Below, piece by piece: positions 40,873 through 49,119 of a stretch of 64,000 nucleotides of DNA. How positions within the stretch are numbered: position 1 is the stretch's first letter; the number at the start of each line of letters is the position of its first letter. The stretch comes from Azoarcus sp. DN11. Lineage in GTDB: Bacteria; Pseudomonadota; Gammaproteobacteria; Burkholderiales; Rhodocyclaceae. A model generated the notes under the pieces. The model had not been told where the DNA came from. It was given only the letters and a program-made list of their open reading frames with translations, and did no database searches. The DNA lies in assembly GCF_003628555.1 (NCBI RefSeq), contig NZ_CP021731.1, positions 2,542,001-2,606,000 of the forward strand, in the 5' to 3' direction. The position numbers were made by a program, and so were the translations under genes.

Positions 40873-41529
40873 TCAGTCGCCCAGCAGTGCTGAAGTCAGC
40901 GCAGCGGGCGTCGGAAACGCACGCCAGTGCGCGGCCATTTCCTCTGGGACCAGGCTGCCGTACCCCCAGGTCGCGGCGAAGAAGGGCAGCTTGTTCGCAT
41001 CGGCCGATTCGCCGTCCTCGCTGCGATCGCCGACATACACCGACACGTGCTCGGGGATGTCGTGATCGGCCATCAACCGGGCGATCATCGCAGCCTTGCC
41101 CGGCAGACGCGGCTCGAAGAGGTCCAGCGCATACACGGTCTTGAAGTAGCCGCTCCAGCCGAGGTGATCGAGGATCAGTCGCGTCGGGTGGAGGCGCTTG
41201 TTGGTCGCGATCGCGAGCGTACGCCCGCCCGCCGCGAGCCGCGCCAGCATGTCACCGACGCCGGCGTAGGCGGCGGTCTCGCGGTAGCCCGTTGTGTCGT
41301 AGCTCGCCTTGAAGTGGGCGGCGAGTTCGTCGATGAGCCGTGCATCTTTCGTCCCCGTGAGGATCTGCAGCGTCTCGATCAGCGGCGGGCCGACGATGGA
41401 CTCGTCGATCGCCACCACCGGCGTGCGTCCGGCGACCGCGAAAGCCTGACGGTAGCTCGCGAGGATCGCCGGTGCGGAGTCGATCAGTGTGCCGTCGAGG
41501 TCGAAAAGGACGTACTGGAAGCGGGACAT
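40873..41529 (-). CDS. HAD-superfamily hydrolase (phosphoglycolate phosphatase-like)
   Basis: A 218-residue HAD-IA phosphatase: motif I FDLDGTLIDS near the start, motif II LAIATNKR, motif III Lys around PGKAAMI, and motif IV VYVGDRSEDG. Its cap domain between motifs I and II is helical. Such enzymes remove phosphate from small phospho-compounds, such as phosphoglycolate or phosphosugars; the exact substrate is not readable. The gene is convergent with the MocA-like gene, with a 2-base gap. Confidence 0.85.
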   Translation of the reverse strand: MSRFQYVLFDLDGTLIDSAPAILASYRQAFAVAGRTPVVAIDESIVGPPLIETLQILTGTKDARLIDELAAHFKASYDTTGYRETAAYAGVGDMLARLAAGGRTLAIATNKRLHPTRLILDHLGWSGYFKTVYALDLFEPRLPGKAAMIARLMADHDIPEHVSVYVGDRSEDGESADANKLPFFAATWGYGSLVPEEMAAHWRAFPTPAALTSALLGD

Positions 41530-41594
41530 GGGTGGTCGAAAGCTTGCGGTCGGGCGTGCATTTTACGGCGCTTCGCGTCCCGGCGAATTACCGA

Positions 41595-42428
41595 TCAGCC
41601 GGCGGCGACTCTCCCTGCCGGTGAACACTTCGGGCGGAACTGCCGCGTGTCGCGGTAATACATGACGGACTCGTTCTCCGACGTGACGCCCGGAATTCCG
41701 AGCAGCGGCAACGGCGCAAGATCGCGCGGCGGGCGCAGCAAGTCGGCCTCGAGGAGTTGCGCGGCGAGCCATGCGTCCATCTCGGCTTGTCGTTCGGCGG
41801 CCGGCAGGGCCAGCCATCCGGCATCGACGACGCGGTTGAGCGCCTTGCCGCACAGTCCGAAGAAGGGCTCGCGCAGCTGATCCCACGTGCCGTGACCGAA
41901 CACGAGGAAGCGGGTCGTCTCGAGCAGGCGGGCGCGCCGCGCCCACAACACCTCCTCCCACTCGTGCGCAGCGAGGAGGGCGGGAATCTCGGGATCGCTC
42001 GAGACTACAACGATGCCGCATTCGTCGAACTGCGTCAGCGCGTCGCGCCGTAGTCCGCGGCCGGGCAGCCCGGCGGCGATGCGTGCTTCGCGCTCGCGCC
42101 GATGGACGATATTGCAGGCCGCCTTCGTGCGCGGCCACACGCACCACGCGAGCGCGTTGAAGAAATCGTGCCAGTCGTCGGCGCGGGTCGGGACTTCGCC
42201 GGTCGCGAAGATATGGTCCTCGTAGGCGAGGGGGCCGGTCGGAGGCAGGACGAAGCGGATCGGCTGTCCGTCCCCGCTCGCCGCGTGCGGAGCGACGTCC
42301 CGCAGCAACGCGTCGAGCTGCGCAGCGGCGGGCAGCCCGGGCGCGGTGAAGTGTGCGAGCAGCGCCGCGATCGGTTCGAAGAGCGGCCGGGCGGCGAATG
42401 CCGCGGGGGTGTCTGGTCCGGCCGTCAT
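41595..42428 (-). CDS. DUF3025-family protein
   Basis: A 277-residue soluble protein recognised as DUF3025 by YEDHIFATGEVPTRADDWHDFFNALAW (residues shared by this family, in part), FDECGIVVVSSDP and VFGHGTWDQLREPF. The function of the family is unknown; members are common in beta- and gammaproteobacteria. It contains conserved Asp, His and Trp residues that could form an active site. It lies 12 bases downstream of the decarboxylase gene, on the same strand, and may be co-transcribed. Confidence 0.8.
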   Translation of the reverse strand: MTAGPDTPAAFAARPLFEPIAALLAHFTAPGLPAAAQLDALLRDVAPHAASGDGQPIRFVLPPTGPLAYEDHIFATGEVPTRADDWHDFFNALAWCVWPRTKAACNIVHRREREARIAAGLPGRGLRRDALTQFDECGIVVVSSDPEIPALLAAHEWEEVLWARRARLLETTRFLVFGHGTWDQLREPFFGLCGKALNRVVDAGWLALPAAERQAEMDAWLAAQLLEADLLRPPRDLAPLPLLGIPGVTSENESVMYYRDTRQFRPKCSPAGRVAAG

Positions 42429-42440
42429 CGATCTCCCGTG

Positions 42441-44063
42441 TTATTTCGTGCTGATGCGCTTCACCCCGGCGACGAAGCGCGACAGCGTCGTCGACAGCAC
42501 GCCGCGCGGGATCGTCACCTCGATCAACTGGAAGCGGCCGCGCGTCGCGATCGCCTTGTCGAGCGCGGCTTTCAGCTCCGCGCGCGTCGACACGCGCACT
42601 CCGTCCCCGCCCAGGGGCGCGGCTATCTCCGCATAGCCCCAGTTGCCGAGGTCGTTGAAGCCCGATTCCGGCTGGAAGGTGCGCAGCATCTCCCAACTCG
42701 CGTTGTTGAACAAGAGCACGATCGGGTCGAAGCCGTAGCGCTTGCAGTTGCCAAGTTCCCAGCCGGTCATCTGGAAGGCGCCGTCGCCGACGAGGATCAG
42801 CGGGCGTTGGCCGCTGGTCGCCTGCAGGCCGAGGCCCGCCGGCACGCCGAAACCCATCGTCGCGTAGTAGCCTGGAGCGATGAGCGCGGTCTGCTCGATC
42901 TCCATCGCGGTGAACAGGCAGTCGCCGATGTCGGACGCGATCGGCAGCTTGCCGTGCTCGGCGAAGAGGTCGTTCACCGCCTTCGCGATGTCCGTCGGCG
43001 CGATCGTCTCGCCGTCCGCGACGAGGCCCCGCGGGTATTGATGCGGGGCGACCGGGAAGGTCTTCTCGGCGCCGTTCTTCACCCGGGCAAGCATCTCGTC
43101 GACGAGCGCGGCGAGCGGCATGTTCGCGTAGCTGTGGTAGCCGAGTGCAACCTGGCCGTTGTGCGCCTGGATGGTCTTGCGCAGGTCGATGCGCGTCTCC
43201 GACACGGCGAAGTTCGTGTCCGAGATGATTTCGCCCAGCAGGAAGAGGCCGTCCGATCCTTCGACGAGCTGGGTGACGTCCGGCAGTCCCGCGACGCCCA
43301 TGTAGGTGCCGACCAGCGGTGCGTCGCAGTCGGTGAGCAGGCCGCGGCCCATGAAGCTCGTGACGACCGGGAGGCCCAGTCGACGCGAGAGCTCCGCGAC
43401 CTTTTCCTCGAGGCCGAAGCGGCGCACTTCGACGCCCGCCATCAGCACCGGACTCTTCGCGACGTCGAGCCGGGCGAGAATTTCATCCACGCACGCGCCC
43501 AACGCGTCGCGGTCGATCGCACGCGGGGCCTCGCGCGTCACCGGTGCGCACGGTTCGCGCACCATGTCGCGCGGAATCTCGATGTAGACCGGCTCGGAGT
43601 TGCGCAGGCAGCTCGCCAGCACGCGCGCGATATCGGCCGGCGCCCGCGCCGCGTCATCGAGCTTCACCTGATCGCAGGTGATCTCCTTGAAGATCTGCAG
43701 TTGCGAGTCGAGCGTCTTGGCCTGATGGTGCAGCAGCAGGCCCGAACTCGCCTCGCCCTTGCCGGGGCCACCCGAGATGACGACCACCGGCGACTTCTCC
43801 GCATAGGCGGCCGCAACGGCATTCACCATGTTGAACGCACCCGCGCCGTAGGTGACCGCCGCAACGCCCAGTCCGCCGCGGATGCGCGCAGTCGCGTCGG
43901 CGGCGAAACCCACGCCCGGCTCGTGCGAGAGCGTGTAGAGCGGCAGGATTGCCGACTCCTCAATGATGCGGAAGTAAGGCAGGGCGAAATCGCCGGGGAT
44001 TCCGAAGATCTCGTGGGCGCCGTGATCCTTGAGCACGTGCAGCAGGGATTCGACCAGGTTCAT
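42441..44063 (-). CDS. Thiamine pyrophosphate-dependent 2-oxo acid decarboxylase (phenylpyruvate/indolepyruvate type)
   Basis: A 540-residue enzyme with the three domains of the pyruvate decarboxylase group. The N-terminal domain starts HEIFGIPGDFALPYF with the family Glu soon after (LSHEPGVGFAADA); the C-terminal TPP motif is GDGAFQMTGWELGN and NNASWEM. The wording fits phenylpyruvate or indolepyruvate decarboxylases, which are used in anaerobic phenylalanine degradation in Aromatoleum-type bacteria and in indole acetate formation. It is divergent from an Lrp/AsnC regulator, which is a common arrangement for amino-acid catabolic genes. A GGAGGAG sequence precedes the ATG. Confidence 0.8.
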   Translation of the reverse strand: MNLVESLLHVLKDHGAHEIFGIPGDFALPYFRIIEESAILPLYTLSHEPGVGFAADATARIRGGLGVAAVTYGAGAFNMVNAVAAAYAEKSPVVVISGGPGKGEASSGLLLHHQAKTLDSQLQIFKEITCDQVKLDDAARAPADIARVLASCLRNSEPVYIEIPRDMVREPCAPVTREAPRAIDRDALGACVDEILARLDVAKSPVLMAGVEVRRFGLEEKVAELSRRLGLPVVTSFMGRGLLTDCDAPLVGTYMGVAGLPDVTQLVEGSDGLFLLGEIISDTNFAVSETRIDLRKTIQAHNGQVALGYHSYANMPLAALVDEMLARVKNGAEKTFPVAPHQYPRGLVADGETIAPTDIAKAVNDLFAEHGKLPIASDIGDCLFTAMEIEQTALIAPGYYATMGFGVPAGLGLQATSGQRPLILVGDGAFQMTGWELGNCKRYGFDPIVLLFNNASWEMLRTFQPESGFNDLGNWGYAEIAAPLGGDGVRVSTRAELKAALDKAIATRGRFQLIEVTIPRGVLSTTLSRFVAGVKRISTK

Positions 44064-44095
44064 GCGTTGCTCCTCCTATCGTTATGGCGAGCATT

Positions 44096-44169
44096 ATTGC
44101 GCGCAATCCGCGCACGTTGCGTTCGTTATGTGCGCATAATGGCGCAGTTAAAGCACGAAATGCGCATAA
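44096..44169. promoter_or_regulatory. Cluster of palindromes in the decarboxylase-Lrp divergent gap
   Basis: The 118-base gap holds the perfect 12-bp palindrome ATTGCGCGCAAT (44096-44107), the interrupted palindrome TTATG-TGCG-CATAA (44126-44139), and a repeat of TGCGCATAA (44131-44139 and 44161-44169) spaced by 30 bases, about three helical turns. Lrp/AsnC proteins bind several phased, related sites, so these are likely their operators for both divergent genes. Confidence 0.6.
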
Positions 44170-44181
44170 GGATGGAGAACG

Positions 44182-44703
44182 ATGCAACAGATCGTCGTGG
44201 ACAAATTCGACCTGCAGATTCTCGATGCCTTGCAGCGCCGCGGCAACGCGACGAACAGCGCGCTCGGGGAGGAAATCCACCTCTCGCCGTCGCAGATCAG
44301 CCGGCGGATCAGCCGCATGGAGCAGGGTGGCATCATCGCATCCTACGCCGCGCTGCTCGATCCCGCGGCAGTCGGACTGGACGTCTCCGCCTTCGCGCAG
44401 GTCACGCTGGAGCGCCACGGCGAGTTGCGCAGCGACGCGTTCGAACGCGCCGTGGCGGCAGTGCCCGAAGTGATCGCGTGCTTTTCGGTGAGCGGCGACG
44501 CGGACTACGTGATGCACATCGTCGCGCCCGACCTCGTGGCGTTTTCCGAAGTCATGATGAAGCGCATCATGCGCCTGCCGGGGCTCGCGCACCTGAAGAC
44601 CAACATCGCGCTGAAGACGGTGAAGCAGACGAGCGTGCTACCGCTCGACCACATCATGCACGCGCCGCAACCGCGGCGGCGGATGCAGTTCGCGTCGGTT
44701 TAG
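44182..44703 (+). CDS. Lrp/AsnC-family transcriptional regulator
   Basis: A 173-residue regulator with an N-terminal winged HTH (DLQILDALQRRGNATN and SPSQISRRISRMEQGGI) and a C-terminal RAM domain (VIACFSVSGDADYVMHIV). The RAM domain usually binds an amino acid. It is transcribed opposite the 2-oxo acid decarboxylase and probably adjusts it in response to an aromatic amino acid. Its stop codon overlaps that of the convergent DUF882 gene by 4 bases. Confidence 0.9.
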   Translation: MQQIVVDKFDLQILDALQRRGNATNSALGEEIHLSPSQISRRISRMEQGGIIASYAALLDPAAVGLDVSAFAQVTLERHGELRSDAFERAVAAVPEVIACFSVSGDADYVMHIVAPDLVAFSEVMMKRIMRLPGLAHLKTNIALKTVKQTSVLPLDHIMHAPQPRRRMQFASV

Positions 44704-45260
44704 CCGATCCAGTGGCGCACGCGGCCGGTATCGAGGTGCACGAAATCCGATTCCGCGTAATAGCCCACGCCGCCCGCCTGCAGCGCGAGCGCCGCATCGC
44801 GCAGCGCGGCCGTGTCGAAGCCCGGGATGCGCACGTCGATCGCGCGGCCGTCCATGTGCAGGCTGCGCGTCGCGACGCCCTTGCCATCGGCCTTGTGCAG
44901 CATCGTGTTGGTCGCCGGGGAGCGGAAAGCCGAGATGATCTCGAAACTTTCTCCACCGCAAACCGTCCGCAATGTATGGAGAATATCCAGCAGGCGTGGA
45001 TCGATGCGCGCGACGTCGCCGGTGCGGAAATCGCGCAGCAGCCAGTCGATCCGCGCCAGCGCCGACGGGATATACGAGCCGCTGCTGCGATAAACGATGC
45101 GCAGGGCCTCGTCGGTGTGCGTGTGGCGGAAGCACAGCTCGCAATCGGCTTCCTCAACGCTTGCCTGCGCCCGGCCCATGCTCAGGCCCAGGGGCAGGGC
45201 GGCGAGACCCTTGAGCAGGAGCCGACGACCGGCGGCGACGGAATGGAGATGCTTCGACAT
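44700..45260 (-). CDS. DUF882/YcbK-type M15 peptidase-like protein
   Basis: A 186-residue exported protein. The N-terminus has GRRLLLKGLAALPLGL, a twin-arginine-like signal, likely cut after AQA. The body has SAFRSPATNTML and SLHMDGRAIDVRI, giving the His-x6-Asp pair of the M15 zinc peptidases, and VHLDTGRVRHW with another His. YcbK proteins are cell-wall hydrolases or carboxypeptidase-like proteins of the periplasm. Its start codon overlaps the start of the divergent L,D-transpeptidase gene at CATG, so there is no gap between them. Confidence 0.85.
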   Translation of the reverse strand: MSKHLHSVAAGRRLLLKGLAALPLGLSMGRAQASVEEADCELCFRHTHTDEALRIVYRSSGSYIPSALARIDWLLRDFRTGDVARIDPRLLDILHTLRTVCGGESFEIISAFRSPATNTMLHKADGKGVATRSLHMDGRAIDVRIPGFDTAALRDAALALQAGGVGYYAESDFVHLDTGRVRHWIG

Positions 45261-46992
45261 GATTTTTCGGGTGGCAGGGCGATGGCGCGCGGAAGCAATC
45301 GTAAACGCTGCGGCACGAATCGGGTGTGCGATTCGTGGGGTGTTCGTCGTGATCCTGCTTGCACTCGCCACCGTGGCCCTCGCCGCGCCGTCGACCGACG
45401 CCCCGCTACGGGACGCCCCGCTACGGGACGCCCTCCGCGAGCGCACCGAAGCGCTGCGTAACAGCCGCGACGTGCGCCCCGGGGGCGGCGTCATCGCCGC
45501 ACGCAGGCTGATCCCGGAGTTCTACGAAAGCCGGGGCTTCGCACCGGTGTGGACCGACGCCGACCGCCGCCATGCGCTGCTGACGACAGTCCGCGACAGC
45601 GTGAGCCACGGGCTCGATCCCGCCGACTACCAGATCGACGTACTGGACAGGGTGGCCGATGCGGCCGGCAGGGATCCCCGAAAGATGGCGGACCGCGAAC
45701 TGCTGTTCACGGAGGCGCTGATCCGGCTGGTGTATCACCTGCGATTCGGCAAGATCGACCCGCGCGAACTCTACCCGGAGTGGAATTTCTCGCGCTCCCT
45801 GGGGGCAGTGCAGCCGGTACAGGCGCTCGAGGCGCTGGTACGTGCGGACTCGCTTCACGACGCCGTCGAGCGCTACGCACCGCAACTCGAATCCTACCGC
45901 CGCCTGCGCGGCGCGCTCGCGGCCTACCGGGCAATCGAGGCGCGCGGCGGCTGGCCGGCGCTTCGTCCGGGGCCGACGCTGCGGCCCGGCGAGCGGGATG
46001 CCCGCGTCGCGGCCCTGCGTGCGCGCCTGGCGGCGAGTGCCGACTACGTGCCGTCCGGCACTCCCGAACCGGATCTGTTCGACGACGGACTGCGCACGGC
46101 AGTGATCGCCTTCCAGTCACACCATGGCCTGGAGCCTGACGGCGCGGTCGGCCGCCTCACACTCGCCGCGCTGCAAATCGACGTCGGCCGGCGCATCGAG
46201 CAGATCCGCGTGAATCTCGAACGCCTGCGCTGGGTTGCGCAGGACATCGAGGGCGACTACCTGATCGTCGACATCGCCGGGTTCAGCGCCCGGCTGTACC
46301 TCGACAACCGGCTTGCGTGGCAGTCGCGCGTGGTGGTCGGCCGTCCTTACCGCAAGACGCCCACCTTCCGGGCGGTGATGCAGTACCTCGTGCTCAATCC
46401 GAAATGGGTCGTGCCGCCGACGATCCTGCGCGAGGATGTCGTGCCCAAGGTGCTCCGCGATGCCCGCTACCTCGCCGAGAACGACATGCGTGTCGTCGAT
46501 GGCTCCGGGCGGGCGATCGCACCGGCCGCCATCACCTGGGCGCGCTACCGCGACGGCGGTTTCCCGTACCAGATCATTCAGGCGCCGGGAGCGGAGAATC
46601 CGCTCGGGCGGATCAAGTTCATGCTGCCGAACGAGTACTCGGTGTATCTCCACGACACCCCGTCGAAAGCGCTGTTCGGGCGCAGCGAGCGGGCCTTCAG
46701 CTCGGGCTGCATCCGCCTCGAGCGTCCGCTGGAACTGGCCGTGCTGCTGCTCGACGACCCCGCGCAGTGGAATGCGGAGGCGCTGCAGAAGGCCATCGAG
46801 ACCGGTGAAACGCGCACGGTCCCGGTCGAGCGCCGCGTGCCGGTGATGATCCTGTACCACACCGTCGAAGTCGGGGACGATGGCAAGGCAAGCTTCCGGC
46901 CCGATCTCTACGATCGCGACGCCGAGATTTCGGCGGCGCTGGCGCGCCCGTTCCGGTTCAGCCCGGTCGGGCGGGCGACGAAAGCGCGGTGA
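45259..46992 (+). CDS. L,D-transpeptidase (YcbB/LdtD-type)
   Basis: A 577-residue periplasmic protein with a signal sequence (GVFVVILLALATVALAAP), a peptidoglycan-binding domain (FQSHHGLEPDGAVGRLTLAALQ, seen in parts at about residues 285-305) and a YkuD catalytic domain with HDTPSK and the active-site Cys in SSGCIRLERP. It forms 3-3 crosslinks in peptidoglycan. Just after the signal peptide a 15-base unit is exactly duplicated in tandem, encoding DAPLR twice. The start is not certain: ATG 45259 shares two bases with the start codon of the divergent gene; a later start before the hydrophobic stretch is possible. Confidence 0.85.
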   Translation: MIFRVAGRWRAEAIVNAAARIGCAIRGVFVVILLALATVALAAPSTDAPLRDAPLRDALRERTEALRNSRDVRPGGGVIAARRLIPEFYESRGFAPVWTDADRRHALLTTVRDSVSHGLDPADYQIDVLDRVADAAGRDPRKMADRELLFTEALIRLVYHLRFGKIDPRELYPEWNFSRSLGAVQPVQALEALVRADSLHDAVERYAPQLESYRRLRGALAAYRAIEARGGWPALRPGPTLRPGERDARVAALRARLAASADYVPSGTPEPDLFDDGLRTAVIAFQSHHGLEPDGAVGRLTLAALQIDVGRRIEQIRVNLERLRWVAQDIEGDYLIVDIAGFSARLYLDNRLAWQSRVVVGRPYRKTPTFRAVMQYLVLNPKWVVPPTILREDVVPKVLRDARYLAENDMRVVDGSGRAIAPAAITWARYRDGGFPYQIIQAPGAENPLGRIKFMLPNEYSVYLHDTPSKALFGRSERAFSSGCIRLERPLELAVLLLDDPAQWNAEALQKAIETGETRTVPVERRVPVMILYHTVEVGDDGKASFRPDLYDRDAEISAALARPFRFSPVGRATKAR

Positions 46993-47038
46993 GGGGCTCG
47001 TCGCCGCGCCCCTCCTGCCGCGCGACCCGACTAAACAA

Positions 47039-48142
47039 CTAGGTCGGGGCGCTCAGATCGGCAATCACCGCAGCAAGGAAGCGTCCCGCCTCGCCACCGG
47101 TGACCACGCGGTGATCGAACGTGAGGCTCAAGGGCAGGACGCGATGCACGGCCGGCTTGCCGTCGAAGGCGACGACCTGCTCATGCACGCGGCCTGCGCC
47201 GAGGATCGCGACCGTCGGCGGCACGACGATGGGCGCCGCGTACTTGCCCGCGATCATTCCGAAGTTGGACAGCGTGATCGTGTTGCCGCGCATCTCCTCG
47301 GCGGGAATCTTGCGCGCCGCGACGTCTGCACGCATGCGGTCGAGCCCCGCGCGCAGGTCGGCCGGGTCGCGGTTCGCGGCGTCGCGCAGCACCGGCACGA
47401 AGAGTCCGTCAACGAGGTCAACAGCGATCCCGACATCGATCTTCTTCAGGATGCGACGGCCCATCGTGTGGCTCTCGTACCAAGCGTTAAGGCCCGGTTC
47501 GGCCTTGCAGCCCGCGACCAGCGCGCGGATCAGGCGCACAGTGATGTCGGTGCCGGCCGGCCACGCATGGATGTCGGCGTCGTCGATCACCGTCGCGGCA
47601 GCGACCTCGCTCTGCGCAAGCGCCATGTTCTGCGCCATCGCGCGCCGCACGCCACGCAAGATCTCGGGCGGGCCCACTTCGGCGAGGATCTTCGCCACCC
47701 GCTGGACGTCCGCGAGCGTGATGAGTCCGTCCGGCCCCGAGGGCGTGACCATCGCCAGGTCGACGTCGAGCTGCCGCGCCTGCGCGCGCACCGCGGGAGT
47801 CGCCTTGATCGCCGCGGCCGGGCGCCCGACCGCGGCCGGCGCCTCCTGCTGCACCTGCGTGCCGACCTTCACTTCCCCGACCACCGTACCGCTGTCGGCG
47901 TCGCCCGCAGCCCCCTCGAAGCCGATCAGCGGCGCACCGACCAGCACGATCTGGCCCGCCTCGCCGAACAGCTTCTCGATGCGTCCGCCCCACGGCGCCG
48001 GGATCTCGACGATCGCCTTGGCGGTCTCGACCGACAGCAGCGGCTGGTCCGCCTGCACCTCGTCGCCCGGCTTCACATGCCACTCGACGATCTCGGCTTC
48101 CTGCAGTCCTTCGCCCAGGTCGGGCAGTTTGAAGATCTTCAT
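47039..48142 (-). CDS. bkdB: Dihydrolipoamide acyltransferase (E2) of a branched-chain 2-oxo acid dehydrogenase
   Basis: A 367-residue E2 with an N-terminal lipoyl domain (lipoyl Lys near residue 42 in SVETAKAIVEIP), a peripheral subunit-binding domain (TPAVRAQARQLDVDL) and a catalytic domain ending in LTFDHRVVTGGEAGRFL, where His and Asp of the HxxxD motif are seen. It is shorter than many E2 proteins, having only one lipoyl domain. It transfers acyl groups to CoA. It overlaps the E1 beta stop as ATGA. No E3 gene follows within the window, so the complex must use a shared dihydrolipoyl dehydrogenase. Confidence 0.88.
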   Translation of the reverse strand: MKIFKLPDLGEGLQEAEIVEWHVKPGDEVQADQPLLSVETAKAIVEIPAPWGGRIEKLFGEAGQIVLVGAPLIGFEGAAGDADSGTVVGEVKVGTQVQQEAPAAVGRPAAAIKATPAVRAQARQLDVDLAMVTPSGPDGLITLADVQRVAKILAEVGPPEILRGVRRAMAQNMALAQSEVAAATVIDDADIHAWPAGTDITVRLIRALVAGCKAEPGLNAWYESHTMGRRILKKIDVGIAVDLVDGLFVPVLRDAANRDPADLRAGLDRMRADVAARKIPAEEMRGNTITLSNFGMIAGKYAAPIVVPPTVAILGAGRVHEQVVAFDGKPAVHRVLPLSLTFDHRVVTGGEAGRFLAAVIADLSAPT

Positions 48143-49119
48143 GCGCCCTCCAGCGTTTTCATGACTGCCGCGACGATGCGCTCGACGCTAGGCAGGTACT
48201 GGTATTCGAGCCGCGAGAGCGGCACGACCACATCCCACGCGGTGACCCGCTGCACTGGCGCGAGCAGCGAATACAACCCGTGCTCGGCGAGGTTCGCCGC
48301 AATCTCCGCGCCGAAGCCGCCGGTACGTGTCGCCTCGTGCACGATCACGCAGCGTCCGGTGCGGGTGACTGATTCGAGGATCGTCGTCATATCCAGCGGC
48401 TTGAGCGTCGCGACGTCGATCACCTCGGCCATGATGCCTTCCTGCGCCAGCGCTTCGGCCGCGGCCTGCGTCTCATTGAGCATCGCGCCCCAGCTCACCA
48501 GCGTCACGTCGGTGCCCGAACGCAGCGTGAAGCACACGTCGAGCGGCAGCGCCTCGCCGTCGTCGGCCACTTCCTGCTTGAACAGGCGGTAGAGCCGCGT
48601 CGGTTCGAGGAAGATTACCGGGTCGGGGTCGCGGATCGCCGCGAGCAGCAGGCCGTAGGCGCGCGACGGGGAGGAGGGGATCACGACGCGCACGCCGGGC
48701 AGATGGGCGAACAGCGCCTCGGGGCTTTCCGAATGATGCTCGGGTGCATGGATGCCGGCGCCGCAGGGCGAGCGCACGACCAGCGGACACGACAGCCGCC
48801 CGCGCGTGCGGTTGCGCAGCCGCCCCGCGTGGTTCCAGATGTGATCCATCGCCGGATAGATGAAGCCGGAGAACTGGATCTCCGCAACGGGCTTCAGCCC
48901 CATCGCCGCCATGCCGATCGCCGTGCCGACGATGGCCGTCTCGGCGAGCGGCGTGTCGATCACGCGCTCGGGGCCGAAGCGCTCCTGCAGGCCGAGCGTT
49001 GCGCGGAACACGCCGCCGTTGACGCCCACGTCCTCGCCGAGCACGACCACCGACGGATCGTGCGCCATCTCCCACACCAGGGCGCGATTGATCGCTTCGA
49101 CCAGATTCAGCTCAGCCAT
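48139..49119 (-). CDS. bkdA2: 2-oxo acid dehydrogenase E1 component beta subunit
   Basis: A 326-residue E1 beta with LGEDVGVNGGVFRATLGLQERFG and DTPLAETAIVGTAIGMA, phrases common to branched-chain and pyruvate E1 beta. The pattern HAPEHHSESPEALFAHLPGV is characteristic of the branched-chain type. With E1 alpha it carries thiamine diphosphate and decarboxylates 2-oxo acids derived from Val, Leu or Ile, or aromatic relatives. The gene overlaps E1 alpha by 8 bases and E2 by 4 bases, giving tight coupling in one operon. Confidence 0.88.
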   Translation of the reverse strand: MAELNLVEAINRALVWEMAHDPSVVVLGEDVGVNGGVFRATLGLQERFGPERVIDTPLAETAIVGTAIGMAAMGLKPVAEIQFSGFIYPAMDHIWNHAGRLRNRTRGRLSCPLVVRSPCGAGIHAPEHHSESPEALFAHLPGVRVVIPSSPSRAYGLLLAAIRDPDPVIFLEPTRLYRLFKQEVADDGEALPLDVCFTLRSGTDVTLVSWGAMLNETQAAAEALAQEGIMAEVIDVATLKPLDMTTILESVTRTGRCVIVHEATRTGGFGAEIAANLAEHGLYSLLAPVQRVTAWDVVVPLSRLEYQYLPSVERIVAAVMKTLEGA

